This document shows positions 1 to 9,183 of a stretch of DNA of 38,059 nucleotides, piece by piece. Source of the stretch: Actinomycetes bacterium. GTDB lineage: Bacteria > Actinomycetota > Acidimicrobiia > Acidimicrobiales > Bog-793. Both the position numbers and the translations under genes were made by a program. Location: NCBI GenBank assembly GCA_021809425.1, contig JAKBAA010000018.1:9055-47113 (forward strand). Direction: 5' to 3'. Under the pieces are notes generated by a model. It saw only the letters and a list, made by a program, of their open reading frames with translations. It was not told where the DNA came from and searched no databases. Numbering within the stretch: position 1 is the first letter of the stretch; each line of letters starts with the position of its first letter.

Positions 1-142
1 ACGGCGCCGCCGATGCCGCCCGGGCGGTCGCTGTCCCGGGGGCGGTCGAGGCACCGGCGGTTGCCGGCAGCACGGCCAGCCCGGCGCCGCCGGAGAGGAC
101 GAGGAAGGCGGCAAGCGAACGCCGCCAGGTGGGTTGCTTCAT
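1..142 (-). CDS. Secreted protein, 5' end only (runs off left edge)
   Basis: The ATG lies at 142 and the frame stays open to the window edge, giving 47 residues. The start is supported by an AGGGAG ribosome-binding site about seven bases upstream. The peptide begins MKQPTWRRS, then has a hydrophobic Ala/Leu/Val stretch ending around LPATAGAS, a classical Sec signal peptide. What follows is Ala/Thr-rich and gives no clue to function. Only the export signal is visible, so the mature protein is unknown. Confidence 0.7.
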   Translation of the reverse strand, partial: MKQPTWRRSLAAFLVLSGGAGLAVLPATAGASTAPGTATARAASAAP

Positions 143-277
143 CGGTGCACTCCCTTCGCCGTCTCCACCCGCACGAGGCCATGTGCGGATGCGTCGGCAT
201 ACCCGTGCACGAGGTCTCGTGGCGTGGAGCGCTTGTCGGGAGGACAGCTACCCCGCCTTCACCTGTCCGTAATCAAA

Positions 278-320
278 GCCGTGGTCGCGGCGGGTGGGCG
301 AGCGCCGCCGCGACCACGGC
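278..320 (-). terminator. Rho-independent-type terminator of the UGSC gene
   Basis: A perfect 15-bp inverted repeat (278-292 and 306-320) with a 13-nt loop starts 11 bases after the UGSC stop codon. On the minus strand it is followed by TTTGATT, one of the few T-rich runs in the area. Stem length, position and T-tract all fit an intrinsic terminator. Confidence 0.8.
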
Positions 321-330
321 GAGACAGGGA

Positions 331-2034
331 TCAGCCGACGGCGACCGAGTGGAAGGCCACCGTGTGGCGCATCGGCCGGTGGGCCGGGATGACCGTCGAG
401 ACACCGGCGTTGCCGGCGCCGGCCACCACCAGCAGGATGGCGTCGGGGCTGTCCCCGAAGTGGACGAATTGGTCGTCCGGCTCGAGCACGGCGGCGGTCG
501 GCCCGCCGGCGATGGCCCCGGACAGGCCGTCCCCCTCGGCCAGCCCCATCCGGCGCAGGTCGGCCCGAGCCCGGCCCCAGTGGTCGAACAGGAACTGGCG
601 CACCTGTGCCCTGGTCCATCCGGCCCGGGCGAGCAGCTGGGCGTGCTCGGGGCCGACCACCACGGTGGCGGCCCGGCAGCCGAAGGCACCCCCGTAGGAC
701 ATCGAGTCGGCGATCGTCGCCAGCACCTGCTCGGGCTGGCTGCTGGTGCGCTGCTCGACGTGGACGGTGCTGCGGGCCAGGTGGACCGTGACGGCGCTGT
801 CGCCGGCGGCGAACCCCCGCTCGACGTGCTGGGGGTCCCACGGGCTCGCCTCCTCGTTCTCGGCCAGGCACAGGCAGTACTTGCCAGGGGTTCCCTGGCT
901 CGACTGGTCGAACCCGCCCGGGCGGACCCCGAGGGCGTTCATCACCATCAGCCGGATGGCCCGCCCGACGGTGGCGTTGGCCCGGTAGCCCGGCCCGAAC
1001 ACGTTGCCGGCCCCGTTGAACCCGAGCCGGGTGCGCACCGGGCCGTTGACCACCACGCAGACGGCCTGGCCGGTGGTGCTCTGCAGCAGGCCGGTCTGCG
1101 CCAGCGGCTGCAGGGCGCGCAGCGCCGCCACCACCACCGGGAAGTGGGCCGGCTGGCAGCCGGCCATCCCGGCCGCCACGGCGGCAAGGTGGGCCGTGCA
1201 GGTCTTGTCGAGGTGGTCGACCCGCAGCAGCCCCTCGTCCGGGTCCAGACCGGCCTCGGCCAGGAAGGCGTCGACCATCCCCTGATGGACCGGCACCACC
1301 GGCAGGCCGTCGGTCCAGCCCTGCGCGTAGTAGTGCTCGACCACCGACACCAGCTCCTCCACGGCCACCCGGGTCGGCCCGGGCCCGGTGGCAGGCCCGG
1401 TGGCGGGCCCAGCGGCGGCGGGCCCAGCGGCGGCGGGCCCAGCGTCAGCCGGCGCCGCAGCGGTTGCCGGCGCCGCAGCGGTTGCCGGCGCCGGGGTGCC
1501 GGCAAGGCCGAGCAGCTCGAGCACCTGCGGCAGCACGGCCTCGGCACGGTCGGCGCACTCGGCCTCGGAGAGGCTGCTCAGCGGGTGAGGGATGGCGAGG
1601 TAGCGGTAGCCCGGGGCGCCCTCGAGGCGGGCCATGGCGTCGCTCGAGGGGAAGAAGGCGTCGGTGACGATCGAGACGGCCGGGAGGCCGAGCCGCTCGA
1701 GGTGGATGCCGTCGGCCACACTGGCCGCACTGCAGCTGCCTCAATCGCCGACCCCGGTGATGACGACGTCGCACCGGGCGGCGAGCGAGGCCGCCTGGTC
1801 ATCGGGGACCGGGTTGCCGAAGTAGGGCTTGGCCTCCTGGATGACCCCCTTCAGGGGGTACCGCTCGGCGAGCAACCGGCCGAGGGCGGCGAGAAGGTGG
1901 TCGGAGTTGTGCTTGGTCGAGTCGAGCAGCCCGACGGTCAGGCCGTCGAGGCGGTCGAAGCGGCGGGGGGCGAGCGAGAAGGCCGGGGTGGCCCCCTGCT
2001 CCTCGGCGACGGGCGGGACGAGGAAGGTGGTCAC
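331..2034 (-). CDS. UGSC-family selenoprotein fused to a second conserved domain; TGA at 1741-1743 read as selenocysteine
   Basis: The frame is open from a GTG at 2034 (AGGAGG seven bases upstream) to the TGA at 331, except for one TGA at codon 98. The codons after that TGA read Gly-Ser-Cys, so decoding it as selenocysteine gives the U-G-S-C signature after which the UGSC family is named. Similarity-like sequence runs unbroken across it: VVITGVGD before and SAASVADGIHLERLGLPA after. Residues 1 to about 165 form the UGSC domain. An Ala/Pro/Gly linker of about 40 residues follows, then a domain with GWTDGLPVVPV, an AGCQPAHFPVVVAAL segment and ENEEASPWDPQHVERGF, which I recall as a common environmental family often found with UGSC proteins. 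The biochemical role is unknown; a redox function is inferred from the Sec/Cys motif. The alternative, a nonsense mutation, would not explain the exact motif. Length is 567 aa. Confidence 0.85.
1390..1500 (-). repeat. In-frame minisatellite encoding the interdomain linker of the UGSC protein
   Basis: Three copies of a 15-bp unit (gggcccagcggcggc, the last diverged) lie at 1405-1449. Two exact copies of an 18-bp unit (ggcgccgcagcggttgcc) lie at 1451-1486. Unit lengths are multiples of three, so copy-number change only lengthens or shortens the Ala/Pro/Gly linker. Confidence 0.75.
1713..1727 (-). other. Candidate bacterial SECIS hairpin
   Basis: Eighteen bases downstream of the recoded TGA, inside the coding sequence, lies a hairpin with a 5-bp stem CGGCC/GGCCG and the loop AGTGT. 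Bacterial SECIS elements sit immediately 3' of UGA with the apical loop roughly 16-37 nt away and a G near the loop start, and this one satisfies the spacing. The short stem and high GC content mean such a hairpin could occur by chance. Confidence 0.45.
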
Positions 2035-2105
2035 CCTGGGGCCTCCTGGACGGTCACGGCAGACGTGGTCCCCGGAGCTGGCGAGTGGCCGCCCGGGCAC
2101 GCCTG

Positions 2106-2134
2106 TTCGTACCTCCGGCGGTCCCTGCCGTCAA
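2106..2134 (-). promoter_or_regulatory. Probable promoter of the UGSC gene
   Basis: On the minus strand, TTGACG (2134-2129), a 17-bp spacer and TACGAA (2111-2106) form a good housekeeping sigma promoter about 70 bases upstream of the GTG start. The leader carries the AGGAGG ribosome-binding site. Confidence 0.55.
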
Positions 2135-2206
2135 GCTGCGGCCGGCGCTGCCCGCTCGTGCAGAGCGCGCCGGAGGCGGTCGAGGGCTCGGTAAGGTCTC
2201 CCGCTC

Positions 2207-3010
2207 ATGGCACCGGATGCGTACAGCTCGCTGGCTCGCGGCACGTTGCTGGCCGACCGGATCGGACGGATCCCGGGGGTGGCCGCCCTGCGGACCGCCT
2301 ACGGAAAGAGCACGTCGGTGTGGGCCGCCCACGACCACGAGGTGGCCGACACCTGGTGGATCGCCCTGTCGGGCACGGTGAGCCCCGACTACAACAGCGC
2401 CCTCCTCCACGGTCCGGATGCACCCGACCGGGTGGACGACGTGCTGCGGCGCATCAAGGAGACCGGCCGGCCGGCCACCGTGGCCCTGGCCGGGGCCGGC
2501 CTGGCGGCGGCCGGCCGGCTGCAGGACGAGGGGTGGGTGCTGGCGGCCGCCCTGCCGTTCATGTACGGCGAGCCCCGCCCGGGGGCGGCCGACGAGCGGG
2601 TGCGGCTGCTCCAGGAGGACGACCTGGCGGCGGCGACCGCCGTGCTGGCCCGGACGTTCCACGTGCCCGAGCAGAGCGCGGCGGCCTGCTACCACCCGGG
2701 GCTGTCCGGCGAGGACGGGATCCTCGCCTGGGGGCTGTTCGACCCGGAGCTGGTGTCGTGCGGCATCGACGTCCAGGTGGGCGACGACCTGTACGTCGGC
2801 TGGGCCCTCGCCACCGACCCGGCCCACCAGGGGCGCGGCTACGGGGCCCGCCTGGTCGGCCACGTCGACCACTGGTACTACCACCACGGGCGGCGCTCGT
2901 CGCTCCACGTCGGGTCGACGGCCGGTGCCCGGCTGTACGCCGCCCGCCAGCACCCGGTGGTCGAGCACTGGCAGCACTGGTCCCGCCCCCGCTGGCTGCT
3001 CGGGGCCTGA
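2207..3010 (+). CDS. GNAT-family N-acetyltransferase
   Basis: A 267-residue protein. The C-terminal half (about 130-265) is the GNAT fold, with the acetyl-CoA pyrophosphate-binding segment ATDPAHQGRGYGARLV (Q-x-x-G-x-G/A motif, residues about 202-217) followed by the expected helix and strand. The N-terminal half (WWIALSGTVSPDYN and following) resembles the divergent half of double-GNAT proteins, but no second CoA motif is visible. No Shine-Dalgarno precedes the ATG. A TAAGGT element ends nine bases upstream, so the mRNA leader is likely minimal. It is divergent from the UGSC gene. The substrate cannot be predicted. Confidence 0.85.
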   Translation: MAPDAYSSLARGTLLADRIGRIPGVAALRTAYGKSTSVWAAHDHEVADTWWIALSGTVSPDYNSALLHGPDAPDRVDDVLRRIKETGRPATVALAGAGLAAAGRLQDEGWVLAAALPFMYGEPRPGAADERVRLLQEDDLAAATAVLARTFHVPEQSAAACYHPGLSGEDGILAWGLFDPELVSCGIDVQVGDDLYVGWALATDPAHQGRGYGARLVGHVDHWYYHHGRRSSLHVGSTAGARLYAARQHPVVEHWQHWSRPRWLLGA

Positions 3011-3055
3011 GCCACCCGGGACGCCCCGGCCTCCCCCAGGCGCCCCGGGCGACCC

Positions 3056-3085
3056 GGGCTCCCCGGCCGGCCGCGCCGGGAGCCC
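3056..3085. terminator. Hairpin between two convergent genes
   Basis: GGGCTCCC-CGGC pairs with GCCG-GGAGCCC across 3056-3085, an 11-bp stem with one bulge. It sits in the 83-base gap between the stops of the convergent GNAT and methyltransferase genes. There is no T-tract, so it may be only a structural end signal. Confidence 0.45.
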
Positions 3086-3093
3086 GCGGCGGC

Positions 3094-4173
3094 TCAGGGC
3101 CGGACGGCGCGCACCAGGGAGTACCGGGCGCCGGTCTCCTGGCAGGACACCGCCGTGAACCCGGCCCGCTGGAGCAGCCCGGACAGCTCGGCGAAGGAGA
3201 GCTGCTGGCCCTGGGTGCCGACGGCCATGAGCACCCCGAAGGCGGCCGCCTCCCGGGGCCCGGCCAGGTCGTCGTCGAGGAGCATCTCGTGGACGAGCAC
3301 GGTCCCGCCCGGCTCGACGGCGTCGAAGGCCCGCCGGAGCAGCTCGGCGCAGGTGGCCGGGCGCCAGTCGTGGAGGACGTTGGACAGCAGCACGGCGTCG
3401 TGGCCGGCCGGCCAGGGGTGGCGGAACATGTCCAGGGCGACCGTCCCCACCCGGTCGGCCAGGCCGGCCGCCCCGATGCGCTCGCCGGCCGCCGCGCACA
3501 CCGCCGGCAGGTCCACCACGGTCGCCCGCAGCCCCGGGTTGGCCCGGGCCAGGGCCACGGAGAAGCAGCCGGAGCACCCGCCGACGTCGAGCAGCCGGCG
3601 GGTCGCCGACAGGTCGGCGGCAGCCGCCAGGTCGTCGGCGGCGGCGGCCGAGTGGGCGTGCATGTAGGCCACCACCCGGTCGGCACGGCGCCGGTCCATC
3701 GCCCCGGCGGCCCAGTCGTCCCCGAGCATCCCGGCGTCCCCCGGGCTCGGGACGGCCTCGTCGGGGTCGGGCGCCAGCAGCACGTCCCGCAGCCGCCCGG
3801 CCACCGGGTCGCCGCGCCGGTGCATGGCGAGCAAGCCGCCCCAGCCGAACGGGCCGTCCACCAGGTGGACAGCGGCCGTGGCGCTCAGCTGGAACCGGCC
3901 GCCCCGCCGGGTGAGCAAGCCGAGGGAGGCCAGCAGGGCGAGCAGCGACCGGAGCACCCTCGGGTTCCACCCGGTCCGCCCCGCCAGCTCCGGCCCGCTC
4001 GCCGGCGCCTCGGCCAGGGCGGCGAACAGTCCCACCTCGTCCGCCACCAGCACGGCCGGCAGCCACTGGGACGACAGGAACGCCGTCCACACCGGGCCGT
4101 CGTCGACCCGCCAGGCCGTCGCTCCGGCCACCGGGGCCCCCACGACCGGGGCCCCCACGACCGGGCCGGTCAC
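3094..4173 (-). CDS. SAM-dependent O-methyltransferase-like protein
   Basis: A 359-residue protein with the layout of the acetylserotonin/hydroxyneurosporene O-methyltransferase family. An N-terminal winged-helix dimerisation region ([38 protein letters not shown]) is followed by a Rossmann SAM domain. Motif I reads [16 protein letters not shown] near residue 195, and LSNVLHDW lies near 266, where this family usually has its catalytic-loop His. The GTG start at 4173 overlaps the msrA stop by 4 bases, implying translational coupling. The first residues ([16 protein letters not shown]) come from a 15-bp tandem repeat, so the true start could lie slightly downstream. The substrate is unknown, and its link to MsrA is positional only. 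Confidence 0.85.
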   Translation of the reverse strand: MTGPVVGAPVVGAPVAGATAWRVDDGPVWTAFLSSQWLPAVLVADEVGLFAALAEAPASGPELAGRTGWNPRVLRSLLALLASLGLLTRRGGRFQLSATAAVHLVDGPFGWGGLLAMHRRGDPVAGRLRDVLLAPDPDEAVPSPGDAGMLGDDWAAGAMDRRRADRVVAYMHAHSAAAADDLAAAADLSATRRLLDVGGCSGCFSVALARANPGLRATVVDLPAVCAAAGERIGAAGLADRVGTVALDMFRHPWPAGHDAVLLSNVLHDWRPATCAELLRRAFDAVEPGGTVLVHEMLLDDDLAGPREAAAFGVLMAVGTQGQQLSFAELSGLLQRAGFTAVSCQETGARYSLVRAVRP

Positions 4174-4676
4174 GAGGCCGGGGTGACGGTCCAGTCGGGC
4201 CGGACGTAGTGGCAGGTGTAGCCGTGGGGGTAGCGCTCCAGGTAGTCCTGGTGCTCCGGCTCGGCCTCCCAGAACGGACCGGCCGGCACCACCTCGGTGA
4301 CGACCGGGCCGGGCCACCGGCCGGAGGCCTCGACGTCGGCGATGGTGGCCTCGGCCACCCCCTTCTGCTGGTCGTCCACGTAGAAGATGGCCGACCGGTA
4401 GCTGGTGCCGACGTCGTTGCCCTGGCGGTCCCTCGTGGTGGGGTCGTGGACCTGGAAGAAGTGCTCCAGCAGCCGCCGGTAGGTCAGCTTGGTCGGGTCG
4501 AACCGGATCTCGATGGCCTCGGCGTGGCTGCCGTGGTGGCGGTAGGTGGCGTTGGCCACGTCCCCCCCGCTGTAGCCCACCCGGGTGGCCACCACCCCGG
4601 GGATCTTGCGGATCAGGTCCTGCATCCCCCAGAAGCACCCGCCGGCGAGCACCGCCCGCTCGAGATCGTCGGCCAT
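4170..4676 (-). CDS. msrA: Peptide-methionine (S)-S-oxide reductase MsrA
   Basis: A 168-residue protein. It reduces methionine-S-sulfoxide in proteins, a cytoplasmic oxidative-damage repair step. The catalytic signature GGCFWG is at residues 12-17 with Cys14 as the nucleophile. [12 protein letters not shown], the [20 protein letters not shown] segment and the C-terminal [14 protein letters not shown] are all typical. The ATG at 4676 is chosen because GGAGGAGGAG stands just upstream; a longer in-frame extension has no homology. It ends in a 4-base overlap with the methyltransferase gene. Confidence 0.97.
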   Translation of the reverse strand: MADDLERAVLAGGCFWGMQDLIRKIPGVVATRVGYSGGDVANATYRHHGSHAEAIEIRFDPTKLTYRRLLEHFFQVHDPTTRDRQGNDVGTSYRSAIFYVDDQQKGVAEATIADVEASGRWPGPVVTEVVPAGPFWEAEPEHQDYLERYPHGYTCHYVRPDWTVTPAS

Positions 4677-4725
4677 CTCGCTCCTCCTCCCCGGCCCCCT
4701 GCCGGGCCGGGCGCTGCCGGCCAGC

Positions 4726-5214
4726 CTACGGGCAGGCGGCCACCGGCGACTCGACCGGGTTGGACGGGGTGATCCCCACCGACCCGTCCGACGGGCCGAG
4801 GTTGTCGAGGGCGAGGTGGGCCACGAAGGCGGTCCGCGGGATGGGGTCGTCGGCGACGAACGGGTGCAGGCGGACGCCACGGGTGGCGTAGGTGTTGCGG
4901 CGGGCGACGAACTCGAACAGGAACGGGAACCGCCCGGCGTTGGCCGGCCAGGTGGCCACGAGGACGTACCGGTTGCCCGGCACCAGCTCGGCCGCCTCGA
5001 AGGCGACCACCAGGTAGTTCCGGTTGACCTGGCGGGACGACCCGCAGGCGTTGTGGACGGTGAACACGGCCAGGCCGGCCCGCACCCGGGCCGGGGGCAC
5101 CCGGGACAGGGCGCCGGCCGTCCCGGCGGCGGTGCCGGTGAGGGCCAGCGTGGCGCCGGCCGCCGCGGCGACCCGTGCGAGCGTCGCCGCCCGCAGCCTC
5201 CGTCCTCGGCCCAT
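4726..5214 (-). CDS. Secreted protein of unknown function
   Basis: A 162-residue protein beginning with an Arg-rich n-region and an Ala/Leu/Thr hydrophobic core ending near [10 protein letters not shown], a likely Sec signal peptide. The mature part contains [16 protein letters not shown] and [24 protein letters not shown], suggesting a small beta-rich domain, with two further Cys-containing segments including the C-terminal VAACP. I do not recognise the family. The ATG at 5214 is favoured over the adjacent GTG at 5217 because GGAGGG lies at the right distance. It is separated from msrA by 49 bases on the same strand. Confidence 0.7.
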   Translation of the reverse strand: MGRGRRLRAATLARVAAAAGATLALTGTAAGTAGALSRVPPARVRAGLAVFTVHNACGSSRQVNRNYLVVAFEAAELVPGNRYVLVATWPANAGRFPFLFEFVARRNTYATRGVRLHPFVADDPIPRTAFVAHLALDNLGPSDGSVGITPSNPVESPVAACP

Positions 5215-5300
5215 CACGACCCTCCGGCCTCGCTCCCGCCCGCCGGCGAGCCTAGGCGCGGGCCCGCCGGCCCCCGGGCGTACGGCGACGGCAGGGCGCC

Positions 5301-5364
5301 GCTCACCGGCACGGCGGCCGGTAGGGGGTGCCGCTCACCGGCACGGCGGCCGGTAGGGGGTGCC
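5301..5364 (-). repeat. 32-bp tandem duplication spanning the STAND gene stop codon
   Basis: Two adjacent identical 32-bp copies (5301-5332 and 5333-5364) cover the last ten codons and stop of the STAND gene and the bases just beyond. Because the upstream copy keeps its stop, the second copy is untranslated. Confidence 0.85.
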
Positions 5365-8300
5365 GGAGGCGTACTCGGACCACTCGGTGGTCGACACCGG
5401 CGAGCCGGCCCGCTGGCAGATCTGGGCGGCCGCCCTGGCCGGGGAGACGATCCAGCGGTGGAGCACCCGGTCGGTGCCCCCGGCGAGCAGCTGGCGGCCG
5501 CCGTCGGTGAAGGCGACGGCGAACAGCGACCCGCTGGCGGCACGCAGGTCGTCGACCACCACCGGGGCGGCCGGGTCGGCGAGGCTCCACACCCACACGC
5601 TGCCGTCGGTGGTCGCCGCCGCCAGCAGCCGGCCGGCCGGGCTGACGGCGAGCTGGTACACGTAGGAGGTCGGGCCGGTCAGCCGGGCCAGGCGCACCGG
5701 GTGGCGGGGGTCGGCCAGGCTCCACAGCTGGATGGTCCGGTCGCCGCTGCCCGCCGCCAGCACCCGGCCGTTCGGGGTGACGGCCAGGGCGAACACGTAG
5801 CTGGAGAACCCGCCCAGGCGGGCCAGCAGGCGCGGGTGGGCCGGCCGGGCCACGTCGTACAGGTAGACACCCCCGTCGGCGCTGGCGGCGGCCAGCAGGC
5901 GCCCGTTCGGGGTGAACGCCACCGCCATCACCGGCCCCTTCGGCCCGGTCAGGGTGGGCAGGGCCACCGGGTGGCGCGGGTCGGCCACGTCCCAGCGGCG
6001 GACGGTGCCGCCGTCGTTGCCGGCCACCAGGACGGCGCCGCCGGGGCTGAAGGCGAGCTGCTCGACGAACGGCGGGTCGCCGAGGAGCGGCCGGCCGAGC
6101 GCCACCGGGTGGGCCAGGTGGGCGATGCCGTACAGCTGGACGGCCCCCTCGGCGTTGGCCAGGGCGAGCAGCCGGCCGTTCGGGCTGACCGCCCCGGAGC
6201 CGGCCACCGGGCCGAAGCGTGCCGGCGGGTCGACGCTCGCCACCAGGCGGGCCGGCCGGTCCGGGGTGACCCGCCAGAACCCGACGTCGCCGGCGGTGCC
6301 GCCGCTCACCGCCGCCACCAGCCCGGCGGGGCGGTCGGGGGCGAAGAAGTAGATGTTGCCCGGCGCCCGCACCATGGCGGGGAGGGGGATCGGCCACCGG
6401 GTGGTCACCCCGGCGCCGTCCCCGGTGACGAGCGCCTGGGCGGACCGGTCGAAGGCCAGGCTGGTCACCGGGTTGGGATCACGAAGGGTGGCCTCGACCG
6501 ACCAGCCGGCGGTCGAGAACAGGCGGATGGTCCCGACGGCGTCGCTGGCCGCCAGGAAGCGACCGGACGGGCTGAAGGCGACGGCGTAGGCGATGCTGCC
6601 GAACGTCGGCAGGGCGCCGGCCACCGGGGCGAGCCTGGCGCCGCGACCGACCCGGTAGCGGCGGACCACCCCGTCGTCGGCCCCGGTCGCCAGCAGGCCA
6701 CCGGCCGGGGAGAAGGCGACCGACTCGACGGCGGCCCCGCCGGGCTGGGTGACGGCCACCGGCCGGGAGGCGCCGGCCGGCCACTCGTCGAGCAGCCCGC
6801 CGGCCCCCCCGGCCACGAGGAGGCGGCCGGAAGGGGCGTAGGCGACCGCCTTCAGCACGGCACGCCCCGTCGCCGGCAGCGCCCGCTCGGCGGTCGCCCT
6901 GCCGTCGGGGGCGAGCCGCCACCGGTGGACCTCGCCGTCGGCGCCGGCGGCGGCCAGCTGGTCGCCGGAGGGGGAGAAGGCGACGGAGTACACCGTGTTG
7001 GTCGGGCCGGCCAGCACGGCCAGCCGGCGCGGCCGGGACGGGTCGGCCACGTCGTACAGGACGACCGCCTTGCCGCTTCCCCCGAACGCCAGCACCCGCC
7101 CGGTCGGGTCGACGGCGACGGCGAACACCGACGGTCCGGCCGGCCCGGCGGCGAGCCGGGCCACCAAGCGGGTGGCCGGGCCGACCAGGGCGTACAGGTC
7201 GACCACCCCGCCCCCCGACCGGGCCACGGCGAGCAGCCGGCCGTGGCGGCCGACGGCCACGAAGTCCGACCCGGGCGCCCCGACCAGCCGGGTGGCCAGC
7301 GGGCCGGCCGTGGCGTCGAGGAGGGCCGAGCGCGCCTCGACGGTCGGCGACAGCCGGTAGCCGGCGACGGCCAGCTGGGCGGCCAGGGCGGGCGCCCGGG
7401 CGGCCAGCTGGGAGGCCTCGATGGCCAGCTGGCGCGACTGGGCGGCGTCCCGGGCGGCCGCGGCCTCGGCACGGGCCTGCAGGCCGTAGGCGGCGAGCGC
7501 CGCCACCCCGACCAGCAGGACCATCGACACGGCCAGCAGCACCCGCACCCGCCGGTTGCGGCGGCGCTCGGTGGCCGCCTCGGCGTCCGCCCGGGCACGG
7601 CTGGTCTCGACGAGCTCCACCTCGGCGGCGTTCAGCTCGGCCCGGTGGGCCGGCACGGCCAGCAGCTCCTGGTAGGCCCCGAGCCGGCTGCCCCGCAGCA
7701 GCAGCCCGTCGTCTCGCCCGGAGGCGAGCCAGGCGCTCGTCACGTCGCTCAGCCGGTGGCGCAGCTGCAGCCCGGTCAGGTCCTCGGCCAGCCACCCGGC
7801 GAGGCGCGGCCAGGCGGTGAGCAGGGCCTCGTGGCTGAGCGTCACCTGCTCGGCGTCGACCGTGACCAGGCGGGCCTCGACGAACCGCTCGAGGACCTTG
7901 TCGACCACCCCCGGCGCCGGGCCGTCCTCGAGGGCTGCCAGCTCGCACCGGCCCACCCGCCGGCGGGTCGGCGGTGCGTCCTCGCTGACGCGCACCAGCC
8001 GGAGCAGGATGCGCCGGGCGATCTGCTGCTCGTCGTCGCCGAGCGAGCGGTACAGGTCCTCGGCGCTCTGGCGGACGGCCCCGGCGACCCCGCCGGCGGC
8101 CCAGTAGCCCTCCAGGGTGAGGGCGTTGGTCCGGCTGCGTGCCCAGGTGGACCGAAGGGCATGCGACAGCAGCGGCAGGGCGCCCGGCTCGTGGGTGGAG
8201 CCGTCGGCCGCGCGGGCGGCCAGGTCCTTCAGGAGCACCTCCACCAGGCCGTCCTCGACGGCCGCCCCGACCGCCCGGGCCGGCCCGACGATGGCCCGGC

Positions 8301-9162
8301 GCAGCTGGTCGTCGGTCATCGGCCCCAGCAGCACCTGGTGGTCGGCGAGGGCCCGGTGCAGCACCGGCTCGCGCACGGCCACCTCGTAGAAGTCGGCGCG
8401 CAGCCCGACCACCACCAGCCGCCCCGGGCCGGCCCAGCCGGCCAGGCGTGCCAGCGCCTCCCCCCGGACTGCCGGCGCGACCTCGGGGGCGAGCAACTCC
8501 TCCAGCTGGTCCACCACCACCAGGGCGGGCGCACCTGGCGCACCGGGCGCACCGGGCGCCCCGACGGCGCCCAGGACCTCCTCCAGCGCGCCGACCGGGT
8601 CGTCCCCGGGGGTGCACCACCGGGCCGACCAGGCGGTGGTGCCCGGCTGGGCGAGCGCCCCGGCGCGCACCTCGGCCATCACCCCGGCCCGCAGCACCGA
8701 CGACTTGCCGGCCCCCGACGCACCGACCAGCGCCACCATCCCGCCCCCGGCGGCGACCACGTCGCCGAGCGCCCCCAGCACGGCGGCGACCGCCGGCTCC
8801 CGGCCGAAGAAGCGGGGGGCGTCCTCCTCGGTGAACGGCTCCAGGCCCGGGTGGGGGGCGGCCGAGCGGGCGGTCCGCCGGTCGCTCGTCCGCCGGCACC
8901 GCCAAAGCGCCTCGAGCCACGCCTGCACCTCGCCCGCCTCGGCCACCCCGCACTCGGCAAGGAGCCCCACGTACACCCGCTCCTGGGCCGGCCCGGGAAG
9001 GTGGCGGCCGGCGCAGTAGTCGCCGATGGTGGCCACCGGAACGTCGAGGGCACGGGCCAGCTCGCGCACCGTCCGGCCGGCCCGCGTCCGCAGCTCGGAC
9101 AGGGCTCGGCCCAGGTCGGCCCGCGTCGTGATCTCCTCCGGAGCTGACCTGGCCTCGACCAT
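5335..9162 (-). CDS. HTH - STAND NTPase - transmembrane - WD40 signalling protein
   Basis: A 1275-residue protein. Residues 10-90 are a Cro/C1-type HTH (recognition region VPVATIGDY). Residues 115-460 are an nSTAND-type NTPase with Walker A GASGAGKSS (147-155), Walker B LVVVDQLEE (214-222) and the SHEALLTAWPRLAGWL motif near 443. One membrane segment lies at about 541-561, followed by an Ala-rich coil and roughly a dozen WD40-like repeats up to the C-terminus. STAND proteins act as switches that oligomerise when the repeat domain senses a ligand; some are phage-sensing or cell-death regulators. The trigger and output here are unknown. The ATG at 9162 is supported by AGGAGGAG. A GAPGAPGAPGAP insert precedes Walker B. 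The HTH is nearly the same as that of the divergent 97-aa protein. Confidence 0.92.
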   Translation of the reverse strand: MVEARSAPEEITTRADLGRALSELRTRAGRTVRELARALDVPVATIGDYCAGRHLPGPAQERVYVGLLAECGVAEAGEVQAWLEALWRCRRTSDRRTARSAAPHPGLEPFTEEDAPRFFGREPAVAAVLGALGDVVAAGGGMVALVGASGAGKSSVLRAGVMAEVRAGALAQPGTTAWSARWCTPGDDPVGALEEVLGAVGAPGAPGAPGAPALVVVDQLEELLAPEVAPAVRGEALARLAGWAGPGRLVVVGLRADFYEVAVREPVLHRALADHQVLLGPMTDDQLRRAIVGPARAVGAAVEDGLVEVLLKDLAARAADGSTHEPGALPLLSHALRSTWARSRTNALTLEGYWAAGGVAGAVRQSAEDLYRSLGDDEQQIARRILLRLVRVSEDAPPTRRRVGRCELAALEDGPAPGVVDKVLERFVEARLVTVDAEQVTLSHEALLTAWPRLAGWLAEDLTGLQLRHRLSDVTSAWLASGRDDGLLLRGSRLGAYQELLAVPAHRAELNAAEVELVETSRARADAEAATERRRNRRVRVLLAVSMVLLVGVAALAAYGLQARAEAAAARDAAQSRQLAIEASQLAARAPALAAQLAVAGYRLSPTVEARSALLDATAGPLATRLVGAPGSDFVAVGRHGRLLAVARSGGGVVDLYALVGPATRLVARLAAGPAGPSVFAVAVDPTGRVLAFGGSGKAVVLYDVADPSRPRRLAVLAGPTNTVYSVAFSPSGDQLAAAGADGEVHRWRLAPDGRATAERALPATGRAVLKAVAYAPSGRLLVAGGAGGLLDEWPAGASRPVAVTQPGGAAVESVAFSPAGGLLATGADDGVVRRYRVGRGARLAPVAGALPTFGSIAYAVAFSPSGRFLAASDAVGTIRLFSTAGWSVEATLRDPNPVTSLAFDRSAQALVTGDGAGVTTRWPIPLPAMVRAPGNIYFFAPDRPAGLVAAVSGGTAGDVGFWRVTPDRPARLVASVDPPARFGPVAGSGAVSPNGRLLALANAEGAVQLYGIAHLAHPVALGRPLLGDPPFVEQLAFSPGGAVLVAGNDGGTVRRWDVADPRHPVALPTLTGPKGPVMAVAFTPNGRLLAAASADGGVYLYDVARPAHPRLLARLGGFSSYVFALAVTPNGRVLAAGSGDRTIQLWSLADPRHPVRLARLTGPTSYVYQLAVSPAGRLLAAATTDGSVWVWSLADPAAPVVVDDLRAASGSLFAVAFTDGGRQLLAGGTDRVLHRWIVSPARAAAQICQRAGSPVSTTEWSEYASGTPYRPPCR

Positions 9163-9183
9163 CCTGACTCCTCCTCTCGGGCG

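Noticed and set aside
1741-1743. Nonsense mutation or sequencing error splitting the UGSC gene
   Set aside because: The three codons after TGA are Gly-Ser-Cys, giving exactly the known family signature, and the gene has an intact promoter and terminator.
13-4209. 1398-codon open frame on the plus strand
   Set aside because: It runs antisense to the UGSC, methyltransferase and other genes, has no recognisable domain and is rich in Arg/Gly/Pro, as expected for a shadow frame in very GC-rich DNA. The same applies to 4585-9147, 10337-13147 and 34150-37647.
4585-5217. Longer MsrA start upstream of 4676
   Set aside because: The extension overlaps the neighbouring secreted-protein gene, lacks MsrA similarity and would bypass the strong ribosome-binding site before 4676.
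8520-8565. Collagen-like Gly-Ala-Pro domain in the STAND protein
   Set aside because: Only four triplets, inside the NTPase domain before Walker B; better explained as a slippage-derived loop insert.
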